Below are positions 1 through 9,085 of a stretch of 64,000 nt of DNA, piece after piece (position 1 is the first letter of the stretch; each line of letters begins with the position of its first letter). The translations under genes were made by a program, and so were the position numbers. The DNA lies in NCBI RefSeq assembly GCF_003892345.1, contig NZ_RRUE01000001.1, positions 837,008 through 901,007 of the forward strand. Direction: 5' to 3'. The notes under the pieces were generated by a model. The model searched no databases, was not told the DNA's origin, and saw nothing but the letters and a program-made list of their open reading frames with translations. This DNA comes from Lautropia dentalis (GTDB taxonomy: Bacteria; Pseudomonadota; Gammaproteobacteria; Burkholderiales; Burkholderiaceae_E).

Positions 1-39
1 ACCGGCGCACGGAAGACCCTGCCACGTTCCCGCCCGGCG

Positions 40-804
40 GTGCGCGTCGCGGGGGGCTTCACCCTCATCGAGCTGCTGGTGGCCGTGGCGCTGCTGGCCG
101 TGCTGGCCATTCTCAGCTGGCGCGGGCTCGATACCGTGCTGCAGAGCCGCGAGCGGCTGGTCACCGAATCGAACGAGCTGCGCTCGCTCACGCTGGCGCT
201 CGCCCAGCTCGAGGAAGACCTGCTGCAGACCTGGCCGGTCAACGGCATGGGTGGCGGACTGGTTCCCATCCGGGTGGTGGTCGACCAGGGCGGGGCCGGC
301 GGTGGTACCACGCAGTCGATGATGCTGGTGCGCGAGATCGCCCGGCGCGGGCAGCCCACCCGGCTGCAGCGCGTGGTCTATCAGGTGCGTGACGGCAGGC
401 TGGAACGGGGCTTTTCCGAATGGCAGAAGAGCACCGATGGGCGTGGCTCGGTGGGCGGTTCGGTGCAGTCGCTGGTCTGGCAGCCCATTCTGCCCGAGGT
501 GCGCTCGATGCGCGTGCGGGCCTGGATCCGCAACAACTGGGTGGGAGGGGCCCAGCTGGAGGCGCTGACCTCGCGCGGCAACCGCGCCGACCGCCAGCCC
601 AACGATCCCTACAACAACGCCCGTTATCAGGGGCTGCCGGGCATCACCGCCACCACACCCGCCGAGGTGCGGCAGAACATCGAGCAGATGCGCCGTGTCT
701 ACGACCTGCGGCGCGAGACCGAAGAGGCCATCACCGGCATCGAGGTGCTGGTCGAGCGCACCAATGGCCAGCGCTTTCTGCGCATCTATTCGATACGGGA
801 CTGA
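40..804 (+). CDS. gspJ: Type II secretion minor pseudopilin GspJ
   Basis: Minor pseudopilin of the type II secretion pseudopilus tip, inserted in the inner membrane and processed by prepilin peptidase. The N-terminus shows the type IV prepilin signature: a Gly followed by FTLIELLVAVALL, with Glu at mature position 5 and a hydrophobic helix. The rest matches GspJ in length (about 250 residues) and in the polar region near the C-terminus. The GTG at 40 is the first start codon inside the window, but the frame is open back to base 1, so the true start may lie outside the window. The stop at 802-804 is followed closely by gspK. The pseudopilin genes gspG, H and I are not seen and may lie upstream. 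Confidence 0.9.
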   Translation: MRVAGGFTLIELLVAVALLAVLAILSWRGLDTVLQSRERLVTESNELRSLTLALAQLEEDLLQTWPVNGMGGGLVPIRVVVDQGGAGGGTTQSMMLVREIARRGQPTRLQRVVYQVRDGRLERGFSEWQKSTDGRGSVGGSVQSLVWQPILPEVRSMRVRAWIRNNWVGGAQLEALTSRGNRADRQPNDPYNNARYQGLPGITATTPAEVRQNIEQMRRVYDLRRETEEAITGIEVLVERTNGQRFLRIYSIRD

Positions 805-1037
805 TCACCATGCGCCATCCCGTTGCAAATTTTCCCGATCGGGCCATGACAGGGGGCCATGCCAGCGCCGATACTGCGGTCATGCATTCACGTCATGGTC
901 GATTTTCTGTCCGGCACCGGGGCCTGCACTCAGGCGTGGGCACGGATCAAGGCTTGCCAATACTTTCGAAAGCCGGGAGCCTGCGGGGTCAGCACCCAGA
1001 CATGGATATGAGCCTGGACATCGGCCGCCAGGAGAGC

Positions 1038-2105
1038 ATGGGCAGCGCGCGTCGCAGCCTGAACGGACGGATGCATGCACAGCATGGTGCTGCCATCGTC
1101 ACGGCGCTGCTGGTGGTGGCGCTGGCCTCGGTCATCGTCACCACGCTGTTCTATCGCGAGAGCGTGGCCATCCGCTCCATCGAGAACCGGGCCACGCTGT
1201 CGCAGACCCGCTGGATCGAGCGCGCCGTCATCGACTGGGCCAAGGTCATCCTGAAGAATTCGGTGAGCCAGGTCGACTGGTCCGGCTCCATCTGGGCCAC
1301 GCCCGTGGCCGAGACCCAGCTGGACGAAACCGTCACCGGCGGGGCCAAGGTGGGCGATTCTTCCCGCCAGGCGTTGCTGGCCGGGCGGATTCGCGATGCG
1401 CAGTCGCGTTTCAACATCAACGCGCTGGTCAATGACGACACCAACCAGATAAACGGGGCGACGCAGACCGGTACCAATGGCAACAGCGGTAACATCAACG
1501 GTAACGGTGGCAACGGTACCGGCAGCAACGGCACCAGCGCCGAAAATGCCGATATCTCGGTACCGCACCTGCAGGCGCTCAAGCGGCTGATGGGCATCCT
1601 GTCGCTGCCCGAGAGCCTGGCGGACCGGATGCTGCAGTACGTGCGCAAGGTGGCACGCCAGCGTCGCAGCGGCCAGAAGGCCGGGTCGGATGACTGGGTC
1701 ATGCCGCTGCAGCGGCTGGACGACCTGCGCGACCTGCCCGGCTTTTCGGACGAGATCATCCAGAAGCTGACACCGCACCTCACGGTACTGCCGGTGGATG
1801 CCCGGACGGTGAACATCAACTCGGCCTCGCCCGAGGTGCTGGAAGCCGTGGCGCCCACCTGGCCGGCCGGTTCCATCCGTTCCTTCGTGGCCAACCGCGA
1901 TGTGGTGCCGGCCAAGAACATTTCCGACCCGTCGATGGGGCTTGTTGCAAATACCCAACTGGACAGTACGCTCGTCGCAGTGCAATCGAATTATTTCATC
2001 GCGGACGGCATCATTCATTACGATCGCGTTGAATCCCAAACCCTAACCTTGCTCAAGCGCCTCAATGAAGGGGGTGTACAGGTGATATGGCGTCACAGCA
2101 ACTGA
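1038..2105 (+). CDS. gspK: Type II secretion minor pseudopilin GspK
   Basis: Large minor pseudopilin that caps the pseudopilus with GspI and GspJ. The hydrophobic N-terminal helix (GAAIVTALLVVALASVIV) is typical of GspK, which lacks the Glu5 of other pseudopilins, and the C-terminal half contains the usual INSASPEVLEA-type helix-hairpin region. An Asn/Gly/Thr-rich stretch encoded at about 1445-1550 interrupts the globular domain and looks like an expanded loop. The frame is open from 420 and ATGs occur at 810, 846, 882, 1002, 1008, 1038 and 1071. I chose 1038 because AGGAG (1030-1034) precedes it and it leaves a short prepilin leader; 1071 is the main alternative. The end overlaps the start of gspL by 19 bases. 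Confidence 0.85.
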   Translation: MGSARRSLNGRMHAQHGAAIVTALLVVALASVIVTTLFYRESVAIRSIENRATLSQTRWIERAVIDWAKVILKNSVSQVDWSGSIWATPVAETQLDETVTGGAKVGDSSRQALLAGRIRDAQSRFNINALVNDDTNQINGATQTGTNGNSGNINGNGGNGTGSNGTSAENADISVPHLQALKRLMGILSLPESLADRMLQYVRKVARQRRSGQKAGSDDWVMPLQRLDDLRDLPGFSDEIIQKLTPHLTVLPVDARTVNINSASPEVLEAVAPTWPAGSIRSFVANRDVVPAKNISDPSMGLVANTQLDSTLVAVQSNYFIADGIIHYDRVESQTLTLLKRLNEGGVQVIWRHSN

Positions 2106-3331
2106 AACGGCACCAGGCCGTCATCTGGTTACCGCCGCGCAGCGCCGGTGAAGCTGTCCTCAGCAGCGGACGGCCCGTGTTCCAGGCGCACATCGGCAGT
2201 GACGACGAGCCCGTGCGCCGGCCCGTGTCGCTGGAGGCGCTCGAAGGCATCCGCCAGGTCTGGCTGGTGGCCGATGCCCGTGATGTCACGCTCATCACCG
2301 TGCCGGTGCCACCGCTTTCGGGCAAGCGCCTGAAGCAGGCACTGCCCAACATCATCGAAGAATACGTGCTGCAGGATCCGGCCCGCTGCCTGATCGTGCC
2401 CGGTCCCGTGCAGCCCGACGGCCAGCGCGTGCTGGGTGTCATCGACAGTCACTGGGTCGATGCGGTGCTGGCCGCCTTCAAGTCGCACGGCATCCGGGTC
2501 GATGCGCTGTGGCCGGGGCAGCTGGTGCTGCCGCTGCGCGAGGGGCGCTGGTCGGTGCTGGCCTCGGACGACTGCCTCACGGTGCGTACCGGCGAGTGGT
2601 CCGGCACCGGCTGGGCGGCCGGCGAATCCGAACAGGCCAACCGCGAAACCGCCAGTGCGCTGCTGGCCGGCAAGCTGATGGGCCTGCCACCGGCGCAGAT
2701 CGATGTCTGGCTGGGCCAGCCCGAATGGCGCTCGCCCCTGAAACTGGCGGCCCGGCCCTCCGAGGTCACGCTCGATTTCGCCGATGCGCCGCTGGTGCGT
2801 GGCGCACCGATGGATCTGCTGTCGGTGCACAATGCCGGCCTGCGGACCATGCTGTCGCGCGTGGACTGGCGGCTCTGGAAGGGCGTGGGGGCGCTGGCGG
2901 CTGCGTCGGTGGCGGCTGCCGTCATCGGCCTGAACCTGCAGTGGATGCAGCTCGGTGCCGAGGCGCGCAGCCTCGAGGCGGCCGTGCGCGACCGCTTCCA
3001 CCAGGCCTTCCCCAATGCCGCCATGGTCGATCCGGTGCTGCAGATGCGCCGCAGCATCGGTGAGCTGCGTCTCAAGAGCGGCCGCCCGGGGCCGGACGAT
3101 TTCGTGCCGCTGCTGGCCCGTTTTGCGCAGGCCATCGGCGAGCATGGCCGGGGCACCATCGAGGCCATCGAGTACCGCGAGGGCACCATGAAGATCCGCT
3201 TCGTGGCCGAGGCCGCCAGCGATGAATCGCTGCGCGAGAGCCTGGTGCAGGACTCGGCGCGGCTGGGGCTGACGCTCACCTTCGACAACCCCCGGGATCC
3301 CACTGCCCGGCTCACCACCCAGGGGCGCTGA
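2087..3331 (+). CDS. gspL: Type II secretion inner-membrane protein GspL
   Basis: Bitopic inner-membrane component that links the cytoplasmic ATPase GspE to the periplasmic assembly with GspM. Residues 1 to about 240 form the cytoplasmic actin-like domain, including the LKQALPNIIEEYVL-type motif near residues 83-96. A single membrane helix follows near residues 262-283, then a ferredoxin-like periplasmic domain. At 414 residues it is of normal length. The ATG lies inside the last codons of gspK, which suggests translational coupling, and gspM starts 3 bases after the stop. Confidence 0.88.
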   Translation: MASQQLKRHQAVIWLPPRSAGEAVLSSGRPVFQAHIGSDDEPVRRPVSLEALEGIRQVWLVADARDVTLITVPVPPLSGKRLKQALPNIIEEYVLQDPARCLIVPGPVQPDGQRVLGVIDSHWVDAVLAAFKSHGIRVDALWPGQLVLPLREGRWSVLASDDCLTVRTGEWSGTGWAAGESEQANRETASALLAGKLMGLPPAQIDVWLGQPEWRSPLKLAARPSEVTLDFADAPLVRGAPMDLLSVHNAGLRTMLSRVDWRLWKGVGALAAASVAAAVIGLNLQWMQLGAEARSLEAAVRDRFHQAFPNAAMVDPVLQMRRSIGELRLKSGRPGPDDFVPLLARFAQAIGEHGRGTIEAIEYREGTMKIRFVAEAASDESLRESLVQDSARLGLTLTFDNPRDPTARLTTQGR

Positions 3332-3334
3332 CAC

Positions 3335-3832
3335 ATGCTGGAAAACCTGTTGCAGAAATGGGCCTCGCTGGCGCCCCGTGACCGGCGCATGCTGGTGATT
3401 GCCGGGGCCTTCCTCGGTGTGATCATCTTCTGGCAGCTGCTGCTGGAGCCCGCTTGGGTGGGCCGGCAACGGCTGGAAAAATCCCTGCCCAAGCTGCGCG
3501 CCGAAGTGGCGCAGATGGACAGCCTGGCCGTCGAGGCCCGCGAGCTGGCCAACGCCGCCGAGGCACCGGCCGAGTCGGTGGCCCAGGTGACCACGCGACT
3601 GGAACAGTCGCTGGCCGGCCGGGGCATGGACAAGGAGATGGCCAAGGTGCAGGCGCAGGGCGATATCATCGAAGTGCGCTTCCGCCAGGCCCCGTTCGAG
3701 AACTGGGTGTTCTGGCTCGATGGGGCCGTGCGCGAAACCCGAACCCGTATCGTCGACCTGTCCGTCACCCGCGAATCGCCGGGGGTGTTCAGTGGTCGCA
3801 TCGCCCTGGAGATGGCACGCCGTGGCAAATGA
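3335..3832 (+). CDS. gspM: Type II secretion inner-membrane protein GspM
   Basis: Small bitopic inner-membrane partner of GspL. It has a short cytoplasmic N-terminus (LAPRDRRMLVIAGAF), one membrane helix at about residues 19-38, a coiled-coil-prone segment (about residues 47-95) and a small periplasmic domain ending at residue 165. Length and layout fit the family; sequence conservation in GspM is always low, so position between gspL and gspN is part of the evidence. The gene starts 3 bases after gspL and its stop overlaps the proposed GTG start of gspN. Confidence 0.85.
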   Translation: MLENLLQKWASLAPRDRRMLVIAGAFLGVIIFWQLLLEPAWVGRQRLEKSLPKLRAEVAQMDSLAVEARELANAAEAPAESVAQVTTRLEQSLAGRGMDKEMAKVQAQGDIIEVRFRQAPFENWVFWLDGAVRETRTRIVDLSVTRESPGVFSGRIALEMARRGK

Positions 3833-4676
3833 TTCCCGTCGATCCCGTAACGCGAAGCCGGCCTGGTTCGGCCCGTGGAGTACCGGGCGCATCGTGCTCT
3901 GGGTGGTGCTGGGCCTGGTGACGGCGCTGGTCACCACGCTGATTCTCGCCCCGGCCTCCATGGCCGACTGGGGCCTGCAGGTGGCCACGAAGGGCCGGGT
4001 GCGCCTGGCCGATGCCACCGGTTCCATCTGGAACGGGCAGGGCAAGGTGGTGCTGGTCGATGTGGCCGCGCAGGCCACGCGCGACCGCGAAAAGCCCAAT
4101 GCCGTGCTGCCGCTGCCCGGCGTGCTGGTGCCCGGCAGCATCCGCTGGAACATCCGCGTGCTGCCGCTGCTGATCGGCCAGATCCAGGTGCATGCGCGTC
4201 ACGACAGCATGAACCAGCCGCTGGAGATCTCCGGCAGCTTTGCCCGTCCGCGTTTTTCGGCCGGCAGCATCCGCCTGCCCAATGTCAATCTGGCCCGGCT
4301 GGGTTCGCCGTGGAGCACGGTGCAGCCCACCGCGTCGCTGGCCCTGAGCTGGGAGCCGTTCGAGATCGTCGACGGCCAGGCCCGGGGTGTGGCTGCCATC
4401 GAACTGCGCGATGTCGCCTCGGCGCTCACGCCGGTGCGTCCGCTGGGCGCCTACCGCCTCGACATCGACGGCCGGCAGCCCGAAACCACGCTGAAGATGT
4501 CATCCCTCGAAGGTCCGCTGCGTTTGAGCGGAGAAGGTGTTTTCAATCCGAGTCACGGACTGCGTTTCACTGCCTGGGCAGAAGTCGACGAGTCTGAACG
4601 CGAGAAACTGCAGTCCCTCGTACGCTTGCTGGGACGGCAGGATGGGGCTCGTACCATGATCAAGATAGGAGCATGA
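3822..4676 (+). CDS. gspN: Type II secretion protein GspN
   Basis: GspN is an accessory type II secretion protein found in only some systems; its exact role is not settled. The protein has one N-terminal membrane helix (about residues 24-43) followed by a periplasmic beta-rich domain that begins WGLQVATKGRVRLADATGSIWNG, a pattern characteristic of the family. The frame is open from 3720, but the upstream part overlaps gspM out of phase. The GTG at 3822, overlapping the gspM stop, gives a normal short cytoplasmic tail before the helix and about 284 residues. The stop overlaps the gspD ATG as ATGA. Confidence 0.85.
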   Translation: MANDSRRSRNAKPAWFGPWSTGRIVLWVVLGLVTALVTTLILAPASMADWGLQVATKGRVRLADATGSIWNGQGKVVLVDVAAQATRDREKPNAVLPLPGVLVPGSIRWNIRVLPLLIGQIQVHARHDSMNQPLEISGSFARPRFSAGSIRLPNVNLARLGSPWSTVQPTASLALSWEPFEIVDGQARGVAAIELRDVASALTPVRPLGAYRLDIDGRQPETTLKMSSLEGPLRLSGEGVFNPSHGLRFTAWAEVDESEREKLQSLVRLLGRQDGARTMIKIGA

Positions 4677-7498
4677 AATTGCGCCATTCCCAAAAAATCC
4701 TGGCCCAGGCCCTGCTGATCGCCCTGGCGGCGCCGGCCCTTGCCGCAGCGCAGACCCGGCAGGCCCCGGCCCAGCAGCCGCCCGCCCGCAACGTGTCCGG
4801 GCAGATCAACCTCAATTTCAAGGATGCCGAGGTCGATTCGGTCATCGGCGCCTTTGGTCATCTGCTGAACAAGTCCTTCGTGATCGACCCGCGGGTGCGC
4901 GGCAAGATCTCGCTCGAAACCCCGCGTCCGGTCAACCGCCAGCAGGCGTTCACGCTGCTCAAGACGGTGCTGCGCCAGCAGGGCTTTGCCATCGTCGATC
5001 TGGGTGACCTGTACAAAGTGGTGCCCGAGGCCGATGCCAAGCTGCAGTCCGGCCCGGTCGAGATCGGCCCGGCCTCCGGGCGGCACGGGGACGAGGTCAT
5101 CACCCAGGTCTTCCAGCTCAGCCACGAGTCGGCCAACAACATGATTCCGGTGTTGCGGCCGCTGGTGTCGCCCAACAACACCATCACGGCGTTCCCGGGC
5201 AACAACGCGCTGATCATCACCGACTACGCGGCCAACCTGAAGCGCCTCTCGAAGGTGATCGCCACGCTGGACAGCCCGCGTCCGGCGGCCGACGTGCAGG
5301 TGGTGGTCATCAAGAACTCCATTGCCAGCGACATTGCCGTGGCGGTGTCCAAGCTGCTGGACGACAACAACCGCCAGGGCGGCGGGGGTCCCACCGGCGC
5401 GCAGGATCCTACCCAGCGCGTGGTGGTGATGGCCGACCCGCGCACCAACTCGGTGCTGCTGCGCAGCGCCAATGCCTCGAAGCTGTCGCTGGCCCGCTCG
5501 CTGGTGGACCAGCTCGACCGGCCGGCCAATGCCGACCAGGCCAACATGCGCGTGGTCTACCTGAAGAACGCCGAGGCCACCAAGCTGGTGGAAGTGCTGC
5601 AGGCCGTGCTTTCGGGTGAATCGAACGGCAACGGGGGCAGCAGCGGCTTCGGCAGCAGCAACCGCAGCAGCAGCCGCAGCGGCAGTGGTGGCTTCTTCGG
5701 TGACAACAGCAGCAGCTCGTCCGGCCTGTCCTCGGCCTTCGGTGACAGCGACAGCAGCAGTGGCGGTCTGGGCAGCCAGACCGGCCAGCTCAACCGTGAC
5801 CGTGGCAACCAGGGGCCCACCTCGATCAAGGCCGGCGGTGCCGTCATCGCGGCCGACCCGGCCACCAACTCGCTGATCATCACGGCGCCCGAGCCGGTCT
5901 ACCGCAACGTCCGGGGTGTGATCGACCAGCTCGACAGCCGCCGGGCGCAGGTCTACATCGAGTCGCTGATCGTCGAGGTCAAGGCCGACACGGCGGCCGA
6001 GATGGGTATCCAGTGGCAGTTCATGTCGGGCCGCAATGCCGGCAACAATGTCATTGGCGGGACCAACTTCGGTGCCAACGGTCAGAACATTCTGAGCGTC
6101 AGCCAGAATCCAGCTGCGCTGGCCGGTTCCAACGGCATCAACATCGGGGTGGTGCGCGGCAATGTCAGCCTGTTTGGCCAGCAGTTCGTCAACCTGGGCC
6201 TGCTGGCCCGGGCACTGGAAACCGAAGCGGGCGGCAACATCCGCGCCACGCCGAACCTGCTGACGCTCGACAACGAGGAGGCCCGCATCGTCATCGGCCA
6301 GAACGTGCCGTTTGTGACAGGCTCCTACACCAACACCAACAACAACCTCTCCAGCCCGTTCCAGACCGTCGAGCGCAAGGACGTAGGTACCATGCTGCGT
6401 GTGCGCCCGCAGGTGTCGGAGGGCGGCACGGTGAAGATGGAGATCGCGCAGGAGATTTCTGCGGTGGTCCGCGACAACCTGCCTTCCGGCATCATCACCA
6501 GCCGGCGCGCCATCGAGTCGAACGTGCTGGTCGACGATGGGCAGATCGTCGTGCTGGGCGGCCTGATCGAGGACAAGGTCGACGGAACGGTCAACAAGGT
6601 GCCGCTGCTGGGCGACATCCCGTTCCTGGGCCGGCTGTTCCGCTACGACAGTCGCACCCGCCAGAAGACCAACCTGCTGGTGTTCCTGCGGCCGGTGGTG
6701 CTGCGCAGCGCCGATGCCGCCTGGGATGTGACCGCCAGCCGCTACGACTACATCAACCAGCGCAGTCAGGATGCGCAGCTGCCCAAACCGGCCGGTGTGG
6801 CCGACGTGCGCCAGCCGCCGCTGGATCCGCTGCCGCCCCGTCCGGGCACGCCGGGCAAGCGGGTGCCGCCGGCCCGCGAGCCCAGCATGATGCCGGGCGC
6901 CGCCGACGAGGCCAAGAGCCTGGGTGTGGTGCCGGCCAACTCACTGCAGGCACCGCAGCCCGACATGTCCAGCATGCTGGCACCGCGCCGGCTGCGTCAT
7001 GCCAACCGCCAGCGGGGTGGCAACGCCGGCAACGACGGCGCCTCCCGTGCCGGCCAGCAGGGCTGGCAGCGGCAGCAGCAGTCGGATCAGTCCTTCGGGG
7101 CCGGGCAGCAGCAGTCCGAACAGTCCTACGGGACTGGGCAGCTGCAGCAGCCGGGGCAGTACGGATCGGGCCAGCCCTCGCAGCCGGATGACCGGCAATA
7201 CCCGCCGTCGCAGCAGGCCTTCGTCGACCTGCGCCAGACCGGCCAGGGGGCCGGCGGCCAGCGCCGGCGGGCAGGTCCCCAGTCCTGGGAAGGTGTGGGC
7301 GAGCACGGGCAGGGTGTTGGCCAGATGGGCAACAACACCATCCAGCATGTGCTAGATGCCCGCCAGCGCCAGGGGGGCGGTGGCAGCTACCGCTCGCTGG
7401 ACGAGGCCGTGCGGGCGCAGCAGGGCGCCGTGCGTCCCCAGAATGATGTGACCTCGCCGGTACGGCTGGGCAATCAGGTCGAAGTGAACGTGGACTGA
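4673..7498 (+). CDS. gspD: Type II secretion outer-membrane secretin GspD
   Basis: Forms the outer-membrane channel of the type II system. A signal peptide (residues 1 to about 26) is followed by N0-N3 domains, then the secretin domain with the diagnostic VPLLGDIPFLGRLF motif near residue 642 and TNLLVFLRPVV near 666. A Ser/Gly-rich loop occupies about residues 315-382, as in other secretins. The protein has 941 residues, well over the usual 650-780. The excess is a tail from about residue 700 that is Pro-rich, then Gln/Gly/Ser-rich with near-repeats of QQSDQSFGAGQ and QQSEQSYGTGQ, and ends in a polar segment. No pilotin-binding S-domain is recognisable in that tail. The gene overlaps gspN and is followed 5 bases later by gspE. 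Confidence 0.95.
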   Translation: MKLRHSQKILAQALLIALAAPALAAAQTRQAPAQQPPARNVSGQINLNFKDAEVDSVIGAFGHLLNKSFVIDPRVRGKISLETPRPVNRQQAFTLLKTVLRQQGFAIVDLGDLYKVVPEADAKLQSGPVEIGPASGRHGDEVITQVFQLSHESANNMIPVLRPLVSPNNTITAFPGNNALIITDYAANLKRLSKVIATLDSPRPAADVQVVVIKNSIASDIAVAVSKLLDDNNRQGGGGPTGAQDPTQRVVVMADPRTNSVLLRSANASKLSLARSLVDQLDRPANADQANMRVVYLKNAEATKLVEVLQAVLSGESNGNGGSSGFGSSNRSSSRSGSGGFFGDNSSSSSGLSSAFGDSDSSSGGLGSQTGQLNRDRGNQGPTSIKAGGAVIAADPATNSLIITAPEPVYRNVRGVIDQLDSRRAQVYIESLIVEVKADTAAEMGIQWQFMSGRNAGNNVIGGTNFGANGQNILSVSQNPAALAGSNGINIGVVRGNVSLFGQQFVNLGLLARALETEAGGNIRATPNLLTLDNEEARIVIGQNVPFVTGSYTNTNNNLSSPFQTVERKDVGTMLRVRPQVSEGGTVKMEIAQEISAVVRDNLPSGIITSRRAIESNVLVDDGQIVVLGGLIEDKVDGTVNKVPLLGDIPFLGRLFRYDSRTRQKTNLLVFLRPVVLRSADAAWDVTASRYDYINQRSQDAQLPKPAGVADVRQPPLDPLPPRPGTPGKRVPPAREPSMMPGAADEAKSLGVVPANSLQAPQPDMSSMLAPRRLRHANRQRGGNAGNDGASRAGQQGWQRQQQSDQSFGAGQQQSEQSYGTGQLQQPGQYGSGQPSQPDDRQYPPSQQAFVDLRQTGQGAGGQRRRAGPQSWEGVGEHGQGVGQMGNNTIQHVLDARQRQGGGGSYRSLDEAVRAQQGAVRPQNDVTSPVRLGNQVEVNVD

Positions 7499-7503
7499 TC
7501 CGC

Positions 7504-8943
7504 ATGGCTTCCATTTCTCCGCAGCGTTACGTCCCCTACGGCTTTGCCCGTGCCCACCAGATCCTGGTCTCGGCGCTGAGCGACGATGCCATGGAAGTGT
7601 GGGTGGGCGAGAACACCCCACCCACGGCACTCGCCGAACTGTCGCGTTCGCTGAAATACCGGCTGGTGCCGGTGATCAAGCCGGCCGATGAGCTGTCGGG
7701 CGCCATTTCGCGCGCCTACTCGCAGCAGGAAGGCTCGGCCGCCGCCGTGGTGGACGAGGTGGGCGGTGACATCGACCTCTCGCGTCTGATGCAGGACCTG
7801 CCCAAGGTGGAGGACCTGCTCGAATCCGAAGACGATGCACCGATCATCCGGATGATCAACGCGCTGCTCACCCAGGCCGCGCGCGACAACGCCTCCGACA
7901 TCCACATCGAGCCCTTCGAGACCTACTCGATGGTGCGCTTCCGCGTGGACGGCACGCTGCGCGACGTGGTGCGGCCGCGGCGCGAGCTGCATGCCGCGCT
8001 GGTGTCGCGGATCAAGATCATGGCCAGCCTCGACATTGCCGAGAAGCGCCTGCCGCAGGACGGCCGCATCACGCTGCGCATCGGCGGCCGGCCGATGGAC
8101 GTGCGGGTCTCCACGCTGCCCACCGGCCATGGCGAGCGCGCCGTGCTGCGTCTGCTCGACAAGGAGGCCGGCCGGCTCGATCTGGCCCGTCTCGGCATGA
8201 GCAGCGACCTGCTGCGCCGCTTCGACAACCTGATCAACCAGCCGCACGGCATCGTGCTGGTGACCGGCCCCACCGGTTCCGGCAAGACCACCACGCTGTA
8301 TGCGGCCCTCTCGCGGCTGGATTCGAAGACCACCAACATCCTGACGGTGGAAGACCCGATCGAATACGATCTGGACGGAGTGGGGCAGACGCAGGTCAAC
8401 GCCCGCATCGACATGACCTTCGCCAAGGCCCTGCGCTCCATCCTGCGTCAGGACCCGGACGTGGTGATGATTGGCGAGATCCGTGACGTGGAAACCGCGC
8501 AGATCGCCGTGCAGGCCTCGCTCACCGGCCACCTGGTGCTGGCCACCCTGCACACCAACGACTCGATCTCGGCCGTCACCCGTCTGATCGACATGGGCAT
8601 CGAGCCCTTCCTGCTGTCGTCCAGCCTCATTGGCATCATGGCGCAGCGGCTGGTGCGCAAACTGTGCCCCAGCTGCCGCGAGGAAGACCCGGTCACCGGC
8701 AAGTGGCGTGCCGTGGGCTGCCTGCATTGCGGCCGCTCCGGCTATCAGGGCCGTACCGGCATCTACGAGATCGTCTCCGTCGATGATGCGATGCGCGGCC
8801 TCATCCACCAGAGCGCCGGCGAGGGCGAGCTGCGTGCGGCCGCGCGGGCCAATGGTTTCCGCTCGATGCGCGAGGACGGCCAGCGCTGGATCGATACCGG
8901 CATCACCTCGCAGGACGAGGTGGTGCGGGCCACCCGCGATTGA
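7504..8943 (+). CDS. gspE: Type II secretion ATPase GspE
   Basis: Hexameric cytoplasmic traffic ATPase that powers pseudopilus assembly. It has the N-terminal GspL-binding region, the ATPase domain with Walker A GPTGSGKTTT near residue 255, a Walker B/Asp-Glu segment DPDVVMIGEIRD, a His box around LVLATLHTND, and a zinc-binding CPSC ... CLHC tetracysteine module at about residues 387-408. At 479 residues it is of normal length. It starts 5 bases after gspD, with purine-rich sequence upstream. Confidence 0.96.
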   Translation: MASISPQRYVPYGFARAHQILVSALSDDAMEVWVGENTPPTALAELSRSLKYRLVPVIKPADELSGAISRAYSQQEGSAAAVVDEVGGDIDLSRLMQDLPKVEDLLESEDDAPIIRMINALLTQAARDNASDIHIEPFETYSMVRFRVDGTLRDVVRPRRELHAALVSRIKIMASLDIAEKRLPQDGRITLRIGGRPMDVRVSTLPTGHGERAVLRLLDKEAGRLDLARLGMSSDLLRRFDNLINQPHGIVLVTGPTGSGKTTTLYAALSRLDSKTTNILTVEDPIEYDLDGVGQTQVNARIDMTFAKALRSILRQDPDVVMIGEIRDVETAQIAVQASLTGHLVLATLHTNDSISAVTRLIDMGIEPFLLSSSLIGIMAQRLVRKLCPSCREEDPVTGKWRAVGCLHCGRSGYQGRTGIYEIVSVDDAMRGLIHQSAGEGELRAAARANGFRSMREDGQRWIDTGITSQDEVVRATRD

Positions 8944-9085
8944 TGGCAAACGTCAGATGGCCCCCGATATGCGTCTGCAGTCTGTACGGTTTTGGCACAG
9001 GCCGGTGTGTGTAACGGCCCGGGCCGTACAGATGGGGCGTGCCACGCGAAACGACAGGTACTGACGGGACAAGAGGGACAGATAC

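Noticed and set aside
2129-4153. Long open frame on the - strand opposite gspL, gspM and gspN
   Set aside because: It lies antisense to three well-supported genes and has the His/Gln/Arg/Pro-rich composition of a shadow frame in high-GC DNA.
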